Below are positions 21,422 to 33,362 of a stretch of DNA of 64,000 nucleotides, piece by piece. The stretch's first letter is position 1, and each line of letters opens with the position of its first letter. Source of the stretch: Coleophoma eucalyptorum (Eukaryota > Ascomycota > Leotiomycetes > Helotiales > Dermateaceae); assembly GCA_026120035.1 (NCBI GenBank), contig JALRME010000029.1, forward strand, positions 186,001 to 250,000, written 5' to 3'. Under the pieces are notes generated by a model. It was given only the letters and a program-made list of their open reading frames with translations. It made no database searches and was not told the DNA's origin. The translations under genes and the position numbers were made by a program.

Positions 21422-24029
21422 ATGACCTCTCGACTCGGAACCGAGACTCGGAAACGCTCGTTGCTGAAAGCTCCCAGCAAGACGGAGAGGAGAGATTCTG
21501 GTGTTGACACGAGCAATGATCCGATCCCAGATGAGTCTGCACCGTCGGTCCGGGAACAGCAGGACGATGAAGAGAAACCTAAACCGGCGAAGAGGGCGCG
21601 AGTCGCGGTAGCCTGCACGAGATGCAAGACACGAAAGCAGAAGGTTCGTTGGCAGTGTTCTTTATATCTCACTTGGCTCTATCATTTGGGTTGAGAGGTT
21701 TGGCTCATACTATTTTGCCATTAGTGTGATGGCATACCCAGCGGGTGTGCAAACTGCAAGAACCAGCCTACGCCATGCGAGTATATCGTGCCGTCCAAGA
21801 CGATGCCTTATGGAAAATATCAGTATGTCAAAGCTCTAGAAGCACGCGTTGCAGAATTGGAAACTGTTCTGGACGAAGCTGGGATTCCGGATTCGGGGAA
21901 GGGGGATTGGGAGAGAGTCCAGAGGGAGGAGGGAATTAATGACCCGACCGCGGGCATGAAGAGTGAAATAGATCTGAGGGTTAATGGAAGCACAAGTCCT
22001 GTGAATGTGAGGAGAGCTTCTTTAGTACAGGAAAATGGAAATTCCAATGCGGAGCCACCATCTACGACGAAATATTTGAAAGACTTGTCTCTGGAGGCTG
22101 GCGGTGGCTATGTCGGTGATGAATCTTCCAACATTACAGTTGGGCATATCTTCCGGTCGATAGTGAGAGGGAAAGAACCAAAGATCCTGCCAAGTGACAA
22201 CGGGCCCACTGCACACTTAAGTCCGAAATCGATCAACTATGGCACAGAATATACCGAGTCAGGCGCCAGTCCTGGTGCTGGAGAAGCGGCACGTATACCG
22301 TCAGAAATCGCGGAGACGTTACTAAAAGCTTACAAACGCCACATCTCGACACGCTGGCCAGCTTTATACTGGCCTTACATACAGCAGCTATATGAGCGGA
22401 GCGGGAACTTGGAAGATGCTTTTGATATCAGCACTCTAAATTTGGTCTACGCGATAGCCGGACGTTTTCTGGAGACGACAGGGGAGACGGGGAATTTCTA
22501 TCCAGAGAAACACTACGCAGCAGCCGTTGCTCGTCTTGATATTATTCTTCAAGCACATGATGTCAGATCTGTACAGACTTTGTTGCTTCATGCAGTCTAT
22601 TGCCTGCGGGCTCCGAGAGGTTTAAGTGCTTGGACACATGTTGGCCTCGCTATCCGGATCTGTATTGAATTGGGTATGCATCGCAGATGCCAGGATGAGA
22701 GGCCGAATCTGGCAACTGAAATGCGAAAGAGGATCTTTTGGAGTTGCTATTGCCTTGATAGACAGGTATCGATAATCTTAGGTCGGCCTTTTGCAATTTC
22801 AGACCGGGATATTGACGCAGAAGTAAGAAGATGAGCCTTCCTGGTGAGAAATCGCTGACCTGAAATTTTAGCTTCCCCTCGACGTCGATGATAGTATTGA
22901 TGAAGTTGGCCTAGATAGCTATACCTGGCAAGCAACGCCACAACCAGCACGGTCTTCCTTGTCGTGCTTCATCCACACAATCCGGCTCCGGCAGATTGAG
23001 TCCAACATCCAACAATCCGTCTACCGAGTTGACAAAAACACCTCTCTTCCCTTAGCAGTCATTGACCGCTTCTTAGCAGAGCTTGCACATTGGCGCGATA
23101 ATATTCCTGTGCCAGATGAGAAGTTCACCGTGGATCCCTCGACAAAATCCTACGAGGGTTACGACTACTACATGACATATTACAACAAATGTTTGCGCCT
23201 ACTCCTATACCCACATTTGACAAGCCCCTCCGTCTCTTCAAACATCCTGATAAAATGCTCTCAAGCTTGCGGCGGCGTCTGCCAAGCCTACAAACGGTTG
23301 CATCGCCAAACATCCGTTGGTTTCTCCCTGATTGCTCTCTACTCCGTCTTCCTCTCAGGCCTCACCCTTCTCTACTGTATCTGGCTCTCCCCCGTCGACG
23401 TATACAACATCCAGACCTCCAATGACATCAATGCCTGTTCAATTGTGCTCTACGTCATAACCGAGCGCTGGCCAGGCGCGAAGAAGTACCGCGATGCATT
23501 TGAGGCAATCAAGCAATGTGTCTTGGATCTGATGCAGGATGGTGATTACCAGCCACGGAAACCGCTCACGGGGATTGACGAAGGATTGAAAAATACGCTG
23601 CGGGATGTGCAGGGCTTGCATCCAGAGGGCAGAGCCGAGTTTTCGTGTATGATGAGTGACATGATTGGAAGGAAGGAAGAAGCTGCTAGCACTGGTGGAA
23701 AACGAGCTCGAGGTTCGAGAAGTTATAGCCAGCTCCCACTAACACCTCAATATCGAGACTCAATACCTCCCTCCCAATATCCACTCTCACCATTCGCGAC
23801 TAACACCACTAGCGCCGCAGCTCCAATATCCATATCAGTTAACGATCCTTTCCAGAACTCTCAAACATCGATGGGCATAGGGACGGGAATGGGCATAGGA
23901 ATGGGCATGTTTGGAGGTACTGACATCCTAGGCCCCGAAATCCCGCTCAACGCTATGGATCTCCTCGATGATTTCGACATGCAAGCTTTCCTGAGTAATC
24001 CAAATCCCTTCGGTAGTGATGGGTTCTGA
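21422..24029 (+). CDS. Zn2Cys6 transcription factor with fungal-specific regulatory domain
   Basis: Exons 21422..21643, 21725..22822 and 22872..24029 join in phase to give 825 residues. The first intron interrupts the zinc cluster: CTRCKTRKQK then CDGIPSGCANC and CEYIVPSK, giving the C-x2-C-x6-C, C-x6-C-x2-C binuclear cluster at residues about 63-95. A linker KYQYVKALEARVAELETVL looks like a dimerisation coiled coil. The middle-homology domain (PF04082 type) starts near YKRHISTRWPALYWPYIQQL and includes LLHAVYCLRA, GLAIRICIELGMHR and EMRKRIFWSCYCLDRQVSI. The C-terminus is rich in Ser/Pro and Met/Gly (GMGIGMGMFGG), ending in an acidic DLLDDFDMQAFL segment that could activate transcription. It is a nuclear regulator of unknown target. 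Confidence 0.93.
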
Positions 24030-24876
24030 GATTTCTGATCGAGAAAATCCCGAATGCAGAGTCCGAATACATCGACTCGCACAATCTATGCGACTCTGTT
24101 TGTTTCGAGATCAAGGGATTGATTGCACTTGTGACTCATATATACCAACGCTTCTTTCGTGGATATCTGGTTTGAAAATTACTGCAGGGGGGAGTTGAGG
24201 CTAAAAGATTGTCTGCTTCGTTGATCTTGGTCTTGCGGACCTAGTATATTTGGTGCTGTGGACTTCAACGGGGGTATCGCACGTCTTTTTTGGAAGAAGG
24301 TGAAATTTGGGTGTTGGAATGGAAACTTGGGAGGTTACAGGGTGTTTGAAGGTAGAATATGAATCGCTAAGGTATGTATAAGAAGGTTAAGGTATACTTC
24401 TCAGTGATGTAATGGCCATTAAGCGAGCTACTATTAGTCTCAAAGTCATTGGAAAGGAAACTGTATGCTGATGCCTAGGGACAACAGCTCAAGAGCACAG
24501 GGAATAATCGAGAGTTATATAATTCATAATTTTCGGTTTTTATTCCCAGTTCTACATAGGTTTTGTAGCTCTATGTATAGGTGTCCTCTAAGTCTATATT
24601 TCTTCTTCCCAACCCTCCTCTTCCTCTTCCTTTTCTTCTACCTCTACCTATACTTCTTCCTCTACCCCAATCCCTGCCTCTACCTCTACACCAAATAATA
24701 GTTGATCTCGGTCGTAGCAACGCCTAGTTCCCAAGTCCCATACAGTAGCGACCGTGAAACTCCATACAAGATGAAATCGGCCCAGCCGAGAAACGATTTT
24801 TATGTTTTGTTTTCTGTCCGAACCCCGCCAAACTCCAATGAAAAGTTTCTTAGGACCAGCAATAGCGATAAACCCT
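24030..24876. other. Convergent 3' flanks with a pyrimidine-rich tract
   Basis: No gene is visible. A strongly C/T-rich tract lies at about 24590-24695, with repeated TTCCTCT and CCTCTACCT words, ahead of the stop of the leftward small gene. Confidence 0.45.
24590..24695. repeat. Pyrimidine-rich tract
   Basis: C/T-rich tract with repeated TTCCTCT and CCTCTACCT words, downstream of the Zn2Cys6 gene and downstream of the leftward small gene. Confidence 0.6.
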
Positions 24877-25365
24877 TCACTCGTAGCGTCTGAGCATTCT
24901 CAATCTCACCTCGTCCTCGGTACGGTTGTAGGAGTGGGAGGCAGACAGCTTGTGACGGTGTCTGCTCTCAGTTCCCTTTCGGGCCTTTGAGCCCCCATCG
25001 CTAAAGCTAGCCAAAGCGGCATTCAGCTCTCGGATGGCGGAGTTGAAGGAGTCTACGTCCACGTTTCGCTGGCCTGGCATTTGTGGTGTGAGTGAGAGAG
25101 GGGCGCTGATGAAATAAGAGAGGTAGTCAACCTCGCGGTTAAGAGACTCGACATCGGCAATCTGTTGTGCGTCGGCACTGTTGCTGTTGTTCAGTGTGTA
25201 GGTCAAGGTTCGGATCTGTGCGAGTAGCGAGTGCACTGAGGGACCCGTGGTGTAAGAGATGGAGCTGGAGCGACTGCTGGAGGCCGAGGAAGAGCCGGGC
25301 GAGGTGGGCACAGTGTATGGGGCAGAAGTCTCTGGGAGAAGTGGGAGGAAGTGAATCATAGGCAT
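24877..25365 (-). CDS. Small uncharacterised protein, Ser-rich with a central helix
   Basis: The intronless frame encodes 162 residues. The N-terminus is short and hydrophobic, then Ser/Pro-rich (SSSASSSRSSS). A helical middle carries regular Leu/Ile (HSLLAQIRTLTYTLNNS, QIADVESLNREVDYLSYFI, FNSAIRELNAALASF). The end is basic and His/Arg-rich. I know no family for it. Frame length, codon choice and a clean start suggest a real gene, but it lacks domain support, so it may be over-called. It lies tail-to-tail with the upstream Zn2Cys6 regulator. Confidence 0.5.
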   Translation of the reverse strand: MPMIHFLPLLPETSAPYTVPTSPGSSSASSSRSSSISYTTGPSVHSLLAQIRTLTYTLNNSNSADAQQIADVESLNREVDYLSYFISAPLSLTPQMPGQRNVDVDSFNSAIRELNAALASFSDGGSKARKGTESRHRHKLSASHSYNRTEDEVRLRMLRRYE

Positions 25366-28300
25366 CTTGAGAGTTGGTTTGGTGGGGTTGTTTGTTTGAG
25401 GTGAAGGTATTGGGAGTTTGATTGATTAGCGAGGATGGAGTTGTTGATTAAGTCTGACTATTGTAGATGGTACTGCCTGAGTATTCTTGCTTGTTGATGA
25501 AGATGAGGATGGAAAGAAGCTGATGTTGGATGATGGACTCTTTGGATGGAGCAGACCAGCAGATTTATAGACATCTTTCTCCTCTCTAGGCAAGGGGTAG
25601 CTGCCAATATGTCGCCCAAGAAATCCCACGTCCCTTCTGCTGCTCGCACCATTCCATTACTCTGAACCAAGACCAATGCAACACGCCGTGAAATCAGTGG
25701 CCCCCACTGCTACTTGGCACATAAACTGGTTGAAGCAGGCACGCAACCAAGAGATAGCCGCTCGATAGCTCGTCCATTGTACAGCTCAACCAAAGAGACG
25801 TCGGCAGTGCCACGACTGTGGAAACGACAAGAACATCAGGCATGTGGATCCCAGGTCTTGGTAGAGCAGTTGAGAGACAAGTCAGATTTCAAAGGTCAAT
25901 GGGTAGAAGAGACAGCTGCGATAAGCCTTCCGCCGACGAAAGGCCAAACCTAAATGCTGTGTGTAACAAGAAGCCACAACTCGTCTTCAGACGATCAAGC
26001 AAGAGACCCTCGCCTGTCCTCGTGGGATCGTCATTGGCCAGCACGACATCCCAGGACTTGTTTCGATGACTCTTTAAATAGCTGAGCATTCTCTCAAGTA
26101 CCGCGAGCCATTCAGAGGTTGAAGATCGACGGCTCGGCGCGCGTACGTGCGTTCCTCCTCGAACGGCCAAGCCAGCATCAGATTTGGCTGGGCGGCGTTC
26201 GAGCACGAAGGAGCGCGCTGCTCTCTTGAAACCAGCTCCCAAGAGGCGTTTTCGGTCTTTTGAAATGGACGAGTGCGAAGCTCGTGGTTCTTCGATGCGA
26301 ATGAAATAAACAAGAGACGGGAGTGTGCGCGAGACACAGCGTCCGTCGCTGATTCGTTGTTGTCATGAAGGATTGAAGCTGTGTCGAAACAAAACGGCCC
26401 GCGATGTCAGAGGGGTCTGTCTATGTGTTCGCTTAGTCCTGGGCTCTCCCTCTCGGCTTCGACTTCACTGTCTGGCATTTCTTAGCAGTCCACGCAGTCG
26501 TCCCCATTGTGTCAAACATCCACGAGTATCTTTGCGACGCCAACAGCAAAGCAACTCCAAATCCACCGCTTCTGCGATTTGGTATTTGCTGCTGGCCCGC
26601 TTACCAGTCCTTATCTCCAATCCCCTCTCTTTCTTCCTCAAATGACTCCGCAAGGTAACTCCGCAAGGGAGAGCAGGCTTCAGCCAAGAATATTGCCCTC
26701 GCAAATCCTCAGCACACATGTCAATCACTTCCAAAACCCACAAGACTTGCGCACCTCCACTATCAGCCCCATGAAGATCTCATCGTCAGGTCCAGCCGTG
26801 TTCAAGGCATGAGGGACAAGGAGTTTATGAGAGAGTCAGACTGTGCCTTGGCAGATAAACTCAATAGCCTCTCGAGTCTTTTCCAGCCCAACACAGTCTA
26901 TCGATTCCCCACGACCAAGAAATTGAAGTCAGAATCAATGAAGATCTAAATATGCCGATTGAAAGCTCAAGGCAGTTGTGATATACCATAGTATTGAATT
27001 AATCCCCCATACTTTCTTGGCCGGGTAGATGATCTACATTGGCTATCTCGGACCTAGCTTCCAAGTCGTCCACAAGCAGGAGGCTGTCCACAACTAGTCC
27101 ACTAGTAAACTGCCGCTCAAGAACAAGCAGTTACTCCAAGACAATAGAAAAGGAGGTGGGGAAATTGGAGCCTCTGCGCATATTTGACAGCACAGCACCC
27201 CAGTTTTTGGTGATTGATCTTCCTGCTGCCCAGGTCTCCACTGTCCCAACACAGACGTCGCAGATGCTCTCCCAAGATATCCCAAGATATCCCAAAGCCC
27301 ATCACCGCTGGGCAGCCAACTACAATTAGATATGGAACCTCTGGGCAGTTTGGGGAGAAGGAATGAATGGGTTTATCGAAGCGACACTCCCTCGCTTTCT
27401 TTCGCCCTTACTGATACTCTTTGTTCTGTGTCACTGTGTTGCTGTAGCTTGGGGCGGGACACTCAAGGCCTTGGAATCTCGGCCCACTGACACGCAATGC
27501 GAAAGAGTTGTTGACGTGAACGGTCTCGAGGTCTTCGCTGGAACTTCTGATCGTACAGATGCAGGTGTGTTCTTGGTTAAAACATCCAATTTCTTGTCGG
27601 CCATGGACGAAGGTAAGCATCAGGAACGGCTGCCCAGACTGGACTACAGAGCGCCGAGAAGAGGGGAAAGGCAATGCGAAGAAGCAGCATGAATATTCTG
27701 CAAACCTATCATGAACACCTCCCTGCACGCAATGCCCTTCTGGAAGGCTAACTAGGGAATCTTTATCTGTGAGAGGTCTCGGACTCTGCTCAAATCACTT
27801 ACAGAAATCCACTGAACTGCTGGGCACAAGAGTAATAGCTCTTTGGTGCGAGGCCGATATCTGACAGCTCAGGAGAACGATGTGTCCTCCATAATTACAA
27901 AATGGGTTGTTCAAGATTTGGAACTGGATCATCAATTAGTGATATATGCTTGCTCAACACGTTAAGGTACACTTTCACGTAAGGACACTTTTGAGTAAAA
28001 TTATGGAAAGTGGATTTATATTATTTAAATGTGGGATTGTATTACCCTGGGAGGTCTGAAGCAAGAGGTGGGTGGACACTTTTCAGCTTGCACGCCATCA
28101 GGTGCCATACTTAGTTTTACAAGAGTTGCAACATTCTACAGTTGACTGTGCTGCAAGATATCGGCGTTGTACATTATAGTGTGGCTCTGCTCAAATCGGA
28201 AGAGACTGTGCAGAATGTCTCAAGGTCGATGATGGTTCAAATGTCGTTGCGGTCGTTCCTAAAATTCGATTGGCTCTCGATATGCTCAATCTTCCTGGAA

Positions 28301-28610
28301 CGTCATGCCCTTAGCTAATAGCAGTTTCGGATCTGATAGTCCTCCCTCCAGCTCTGGGAGCAGTCATTCCCACACGTGGAAGAACGAATAGGTAGTGTCG
28401 TTGCCGTCTAAGAGATGCCTAGTATATGGCTTCATGAAGCTGTTCTTCGTTTTGAAAGCTCGATTTCAAGCTATTTTCGGAGTTTGGTTGGCATCGTCTA
28501 GTTGAAACCAGTGTCCATGTCGGTACACTTTCTTGTTCTAGAATTGTCGTGCTAGAGGAAATGTGCTCCGATCCTGACCAGTATATCTCGTAGTGGCGTA
28601 AAAAGGGTTC
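25366..28610. other. Gene-poor 3.2-kb region
   Basis: No strongly supported gene lies here. The right end is upstream of nothing clear on the plus strand; the leftward Yth1 gene ends at 28611. One weak small secreted candidate is listed separately at 27363. The rest shows no domain, repeat family or tRNA box I can support. Confidence 0.35.
27363..27692 (+). CDS. Weak candidate: small secreted-type protein
   Basis: A 109-residue frame starts with MNGFIEATLPRF, then a hydrophobic core LSPLLILFVLCHCVAVAWG that looks like a signal peptide with cleavage near AWG. The mature part is short, with two Cys. A good donor (GTAAGC) sits after GACGAAG near 27612, so the true gene, if any, may be spliced and end elsewhere. 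No homologue is recognised. I rate it as a possibility only. Confidence 0.22.
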   Translation: MNGFIEATLPRFLSPLLILFVLCHCVAVAWGGTLKALESRPTDTQCERVVDVNGLEVFAGTSDRTDAGVFLVKTSNFLSAMDEGKHQERLPRLDYRAPRRGERQCEEAA

Positions 28611-29427
28611 TTAGTATCTGCCGCGCCCTCTCTGCCCTCTGCCTCTGCCCCCGCCGCCGCCTCTGTACTCCCATCTACCACCTCTTCCACTGCCGCCATT
28701 CATTTCCCTCCACTTCTCCCTCTCTCGCTCTTCATCTGCCTCCATGCGCTCCCGCAACTCCCGTGCCTCTTCTTCCTTCTCTTCTGCGGTTTTCTCCACC
28801 CTCACAGTTGGTTTTTCCAAGTCTGTTCGCCATTTTGGATGTGCTTTCTTACAGCCCTTTCCATCGGGGCAGAATCCAGCCAGATAAAATTCACAGATCG
28901 TCTTTGGGGTGTGCTTTTTTGAGCAAATGGGCCCAAGGGGGCAAAATCCGCGCTCGTAGTGCGGGCATAGTGGAATACGCGTCGAAGGGTCAGTATGCAG
29001 ATACAGACATTCCTCTAAACAGTAATTAGCATTAAATTAGAGTAAGTTGGCCGACTTACATACCTCCATTAGAACAGTAACCGTTACGGACAAAGAAATT
29101 GCATTCGGGCATTTTCCTCAGGTTGAATTCGTGCAAGAACTCACATGATTCTCCCTTCTTGCACAACCCTCTCAGCCAATGTTTGCAGACTAGGTTATTG
29201 AAGTTCGAGGTTGATGAGGCTGATGTATGCTTGTCTGGACAGGCGCCACCCAGAGGGCAGTGGCCTTGCAGATAGGCCTTACATGTTGGTCGCGACGGGG
29301 AGAGCCCGTGGCGATAGGTGTTGGCAAGGAAGGGCGTAAAGGAAAAGGTGTATTGCGGCGCATTGTGGTCAAGTATCTGCTGAGATAGATCTTGTGGTGA
29401 TGGGCCTTTCGACAGGATTTGTGCCAT
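28611..29427 (-). CDS. yth1: mRNA 3'-end-processing protein Yth1 (CPSF30 homologue)
   Basis: Exons 29427..29064 and 29014..28611 join in phase (donor GTATGTAAG, branch GCTAATTAC, acceptor TTTAG) to give 255 residues. Five CCCH zinc fingers follow in order: [48 protein letters not shown] continuing to CLYLH across the splice, [19 protein letters not shown] and [19 protein letters not shown]. The C-terminus has a charged Glu/Arg helix and a terminal RGG-type tail. This five-finger layout is that of Yth1/CPSF30, the cleavage and polyadenylation factor subunit that reads the poly(A) signal and contacts Fip1. The ATG at 29427 is the one that gives the usual fungal N-terminus. It is a nuclear protein, essential in yeast. 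Confidence 0.95.
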
Positions 29428-32067
29428 GGCTGCGGTCGAGCTGGGTATGTAGATTATCAAGCTTGCGATGTAGATGCCCGTTCAAGCTCTAGAGAGCTTG
29501 GAGATTGTTAAACTACGCTAATCCTAATCGAGTGTAATATGCCGACCGCCTTGAGTGTAATTATCAACAGGGTAAGTAAGCACAAATGCTCTCGGCCATG
29601 CACCACTCGATCTCGATCGCAAGGGGCACGAATCTCTTAACGCCATTCCTTAGTCACTACATGCAATATACAGCCCGGGGTCACGCTGCATTCGTACTTG
29701 GTGCAGTGAGCTGCAAATACTAAATTGATCCGAGTCTCGAATACATGGCCCAGAAAACAACCAGAGCTTTCTCACAGCCAGTAGTCGATCATCGTCTGAC
29801 GAGCTTTAGTAAACCCTGAGACAATAATATGCGCGACCAACCCAACAACCAGTCGAGTGTGAAGAAGCCACAAGGATGAATAAACGCACCTCCGCGTCAG
29901 TCTGCGATGGTCCATGTGTGCCGCGGCTCTGCAGCATGCCGGCCTTAGTTGGTTCGAGGCGCAACCAGTGCGATTTGATCTCTGAGCGAGCAGGCGAGGC
30001 GTGCGGTGGGAGGCGAGAGCAGTCAATTCATAGCTGAGGGGTTCTGGGTGAAGCAAGATGATATGTCATATGAGGTCGGCACCCTTTTCTTCCTTCGGCC
30101 TCGAGGTCTTGCACTGCCTATCAGAGGAAGCAGGACCAGCAAGGTGCACGGTGTGATTGTGATTCCAAGCATATGAGGTGCACCGAAGTGTGGAATTTAG
30201 TTCAACACTGGCGCCAAGCGCAGCTTCAGCCCGCCGAATCAACCATGGCCCCTTTGGTGCGTCGAATCATGGGGGCCTCCAAAGCAACCAAGCAGACATT
30301 CTCCCATCACTTGTGTCAGCAAGATTACTAGTGGGAGGCAATAGTGTGAGGCAATGGTGTATATATAGCATACTACAGCAAGGTAATATTCCGTTCCGTG
30401 CTGTAGAACAGCTTCCAATGCCTGGGAATTTAACCGAGCACGGGCGTGTATTTTCTGCAGTCCACGGATTTACTCTCCAGAGTCCAATGCGCCCGCCCGT
30501 TCTCGGCGATAGCACCAAACCAGCTTGGATGATGAAAAACACTGACGCTTTTCCTCCAAGTTTGTGGCATGTTGAGATTCTACTGCTCCACAGGCCAGCG
30601 CGAGGCTTTTCACGTCAATGATCATGCCGAGAGTGTAAATGACGGATGAGGATGGCCTCTCCTCGCTCTACTCGGCAGCACCGCGCTTGTTCTCACCGCA
30701 AGACCTCAACTCCTCATCTTACACGAGCTATAGACGAGTATCGTAACAGCCACCGAGCACCACCATCCACTTTCATCGGCGCCTTCCCAGCATCTCGTAC
30801 ACCCTGCTCTCACTAACTCCCTTGTCTGCTCCTCCCAGCCCTGCTCTTTCTTGCGTTCGTCCAGTCCTCTTGCTCCGTTCACGATCATGCACCTGCCAGC
30901 CAGCGAATCCTCGGCAGTACCGCAACAATCACAGCAGCAGCGCACTAAGTCCTGTCCACGGCTCAGACCACCGCCCACCGACACCAGTACCTAACTCTTC
31001 CTTCCTAGCCCTCGCTTTCTACCCAGGACCACTCACATGCATGACAGGCATCTGGCTGCGAGAAATCTGCAATTCATGCCATGCCATGCCATGCTTGCAC
31101 ATCACATAGATAGATACAGTAGATGACCGACGCCGGCCTGCTGGAAGCGCTCTCTCACGCGGCCAGCTAGCCGACCTATTATTGATCAAGTCCGTCACTT
31201 AGTAGTGTAGCCAGACCCCACTATGCCCGATGATGGCATCGGTCCACGATCCAGAGACTGTGAATTGTGCCCAAGAATGGAGCTGCGAAAATGCGAGAGG
31301 TCACAGCAGATGTAGAGCACACACCTGAGGTAATGCGCGGGGGTCGTGTCTGCTTTGGACACGAGCTGAATTCCGGACGAGGGACTCTCGATGCTGGACG
31401 ATTACCAAAGTCGAACTGAAGTGCATGAGAAATGCTTCTAATCCCCGCACCCGCTAGCTGTCTCATGTTGAATTGAAGCCCTCAATTCAGGTCAAGTTTG
31501 ACTTCAAAGTTCGACGCAAGGTTGCTAAGGGCAAGCCACCAGATCCTGCACAATTTCTGCAGAGGCCATATGGATGCCACCATCGGCTTCACCCACGACC
31601 TAATGGCTTGCCCTGGTATATGACCCAGCTTTCCCTGCACTTCCCCCCCCCCCCCGATCAAACCAATGGACATTGGAAGTCCTAGATATCTTGTCCCCAC
31701 ATTCACTTGCATCACATCTTCTGCGGCCATCTTTACCAGTGAACTTTCCCACCGAAGGAATACTAGAAGGATCTACAATTTGGTGGCTTCAAGTAAACCG
31801 TTGCACTACGTATAAGGGTACTTCGGCTGCTCCCGCACCACTCCAACCTCTGCTTTTGTTTTCTTTTGCTCGAGCGACTAGCTGTGGCAGACCCTCGACA
31901 ACTTTTTATTAAAGTGTTGTGCAGTTGCTTGAAACTGATTGCAGATACTCCGTCTTTACCTTCAGACTTCGACGGATCCGCAAGCTGACAGGCGAAACTC
32001 CCAAGAACCACCAGATCCGGGAACACAGCACCGTCCCATACGAGCACAGCTCTTTAGAAGTGACAAC
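29428..32067. other. Gene-poor 2.6-kb region
   Basis: It lies between the starts of the leftward Yth1 gene and the rightward chitinase, so both promoters are within it. A GCCAT repeat (four copies) lies near 31075-31094 and a C-run of about 13 near 31643-31655. Open frames present have no recognisable domain. Confidence 0.4.
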
Positions 32068-33362
32068 ATGTCGAGCTTCCACGGAAATTGGGGGCAACCT
32101 CCACCAATTCCTTACGCATCTCGGCCAACCCATCAAGTCCGACGGCCGTCTCAGGCGGAACTCGTAGCCAACAACGAACATATCATGCTCATCAACGCCG
32201 TATATTACCCGAATTATCGAGTTTACCGAGAAGACACCCCAGCTTCGATGAATCTCAGTTGTATCAGTCATGTCTTCTACGCATTTGCCAATATTGCGCC
32301 TGATGGTGGAGTGGTTGTGAGTGAATGCAATGCTAATGCCTACATTGTGGCTTGTAATAATGTAGCAATAGTTGGGTGACGAATGGGCGGATCTCCAAAT
32401 GCCGGTCGATGGGTCTTCCGGTTGTCTGGGTTCTCTTATGCGGTTGAAAGCTCAGCATCAGCATTTGAAGGTCATTCTCTCAATTGGCGGAGGTGCAGGA
32501 AGCCAGAACTTTGCGTCTGTTGCCAGTAGCGCGGTGAAAAGAGACAACTTTGGCCGTTCGGCCAGAGGGCTCGTAGATGCATCTGGCTTTGATGGGATTG
32601 ACAGTAAAGTATACACCCACCTTTCCAAAAGCGGTTTGTCTAATGCTTTCTTTGCCAGTCGACTGGGAACATCCTTCTGATGCCGAACAAGGGCGAGACT
32701 TTCTTGCACTGCTCGCTACGATTCGATTACATCTACCAGACGACCAATACCTCTTGACTGCTGCCCTCCCTGCCGGGCAATGGGCCTTGCAGCACATAAA
32801 TCTATTCCAGGCACAAGATTATCTTGATCTGATCAATCTAATGGCATATGACTTCAGCGGATCCTGGACACCCAAATCAGGACATCAAGCACAGTTGTTC
32901 GCAAAGAATTCCGATGAGCCCTCGACTGCCGCTGCTGTCGAATACGTGCTCTCAACAGGCTTCCCAGCTGCGAAGATTCTTCTTGGCATACCAGTATATG
33001 GTAGAAGTTTCCTGGGTGCCAGTGGCCCCGGCCAGACTTATAAAGGCCATGGAGGTGAGGACGGAACCTTCGAGTACAAGGAATTACCAAGACCAGGAGC
33101 TCAAGAGATCGTGGACACGACCGCTGTTGCAGCCTGGTGCACTGGAGGAGATGGTGGCTTTGTATCGTATGATAGCCCAGAGACGGTGCGACTCAAGGCA
33201 AAATATGTAAAAGAGAAGCGACTAGGAGTAAGTGTGCTCCGTTGATATCTCGCGAATGTGTGCTGACAGTACCAGGGGTTGTTTTACTGGACGGCTACTG
33301 CAGATGCTCCACCTGGTCAGAGAAGCTTAATCAAGACGGGCTTTAAGGCGCTACATTCCTAG
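32068..33362 (+). CDS. GH18 chitinase without a signal peptide
   Basis: Four exons, 32068..32316, 32372..32603, 32659..33227 and 33276..33362, give 378 residues, each junction in phase with canonical GT..AG. The TIM-barrel landmarks are INAVYYPNYRVYRED, SHVFYAFANI, LKVILSIGGGAGSQNF and the catalytic strand DGIDIDWEHP. The last carries the DxxDxDxE signature with catalytic Glu, built by the junction at 32603/32659. Later come YLLTAALPAG, INLMAYDFSGSW (family MxYDxxG), ILLGIPVYGRSF, and the closing GLFYWTATADAP. The N-terminus is Pro/Gly-rich and polar with no signal peptide and no chitin-binding domain is visible, so it resembles intracellular fungal chitinases with possible roles in hyphal autolysis or recycling. 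Confidence 0.93.

Noticed and set aside
25889..26366. Several overlapping minus-strand frames in the 25.9-26.4 kb stretch
   Set aside because: Frames overlap each other with no domain, splice logic or compositional support.
29772..31109. Frames of about 90-147 codons around 30-31 kb as possible secreted proteins
   Set aside because: Cys and Pro content looks random, no signal peptide with a matching mature domain, and frames conflict on both strands.
31643..31655. C-runs at 21379, 31643 and 34613 as a shared regulatory element
   Set aside because: Only homopolymer length is shared; flanks are unrelated.
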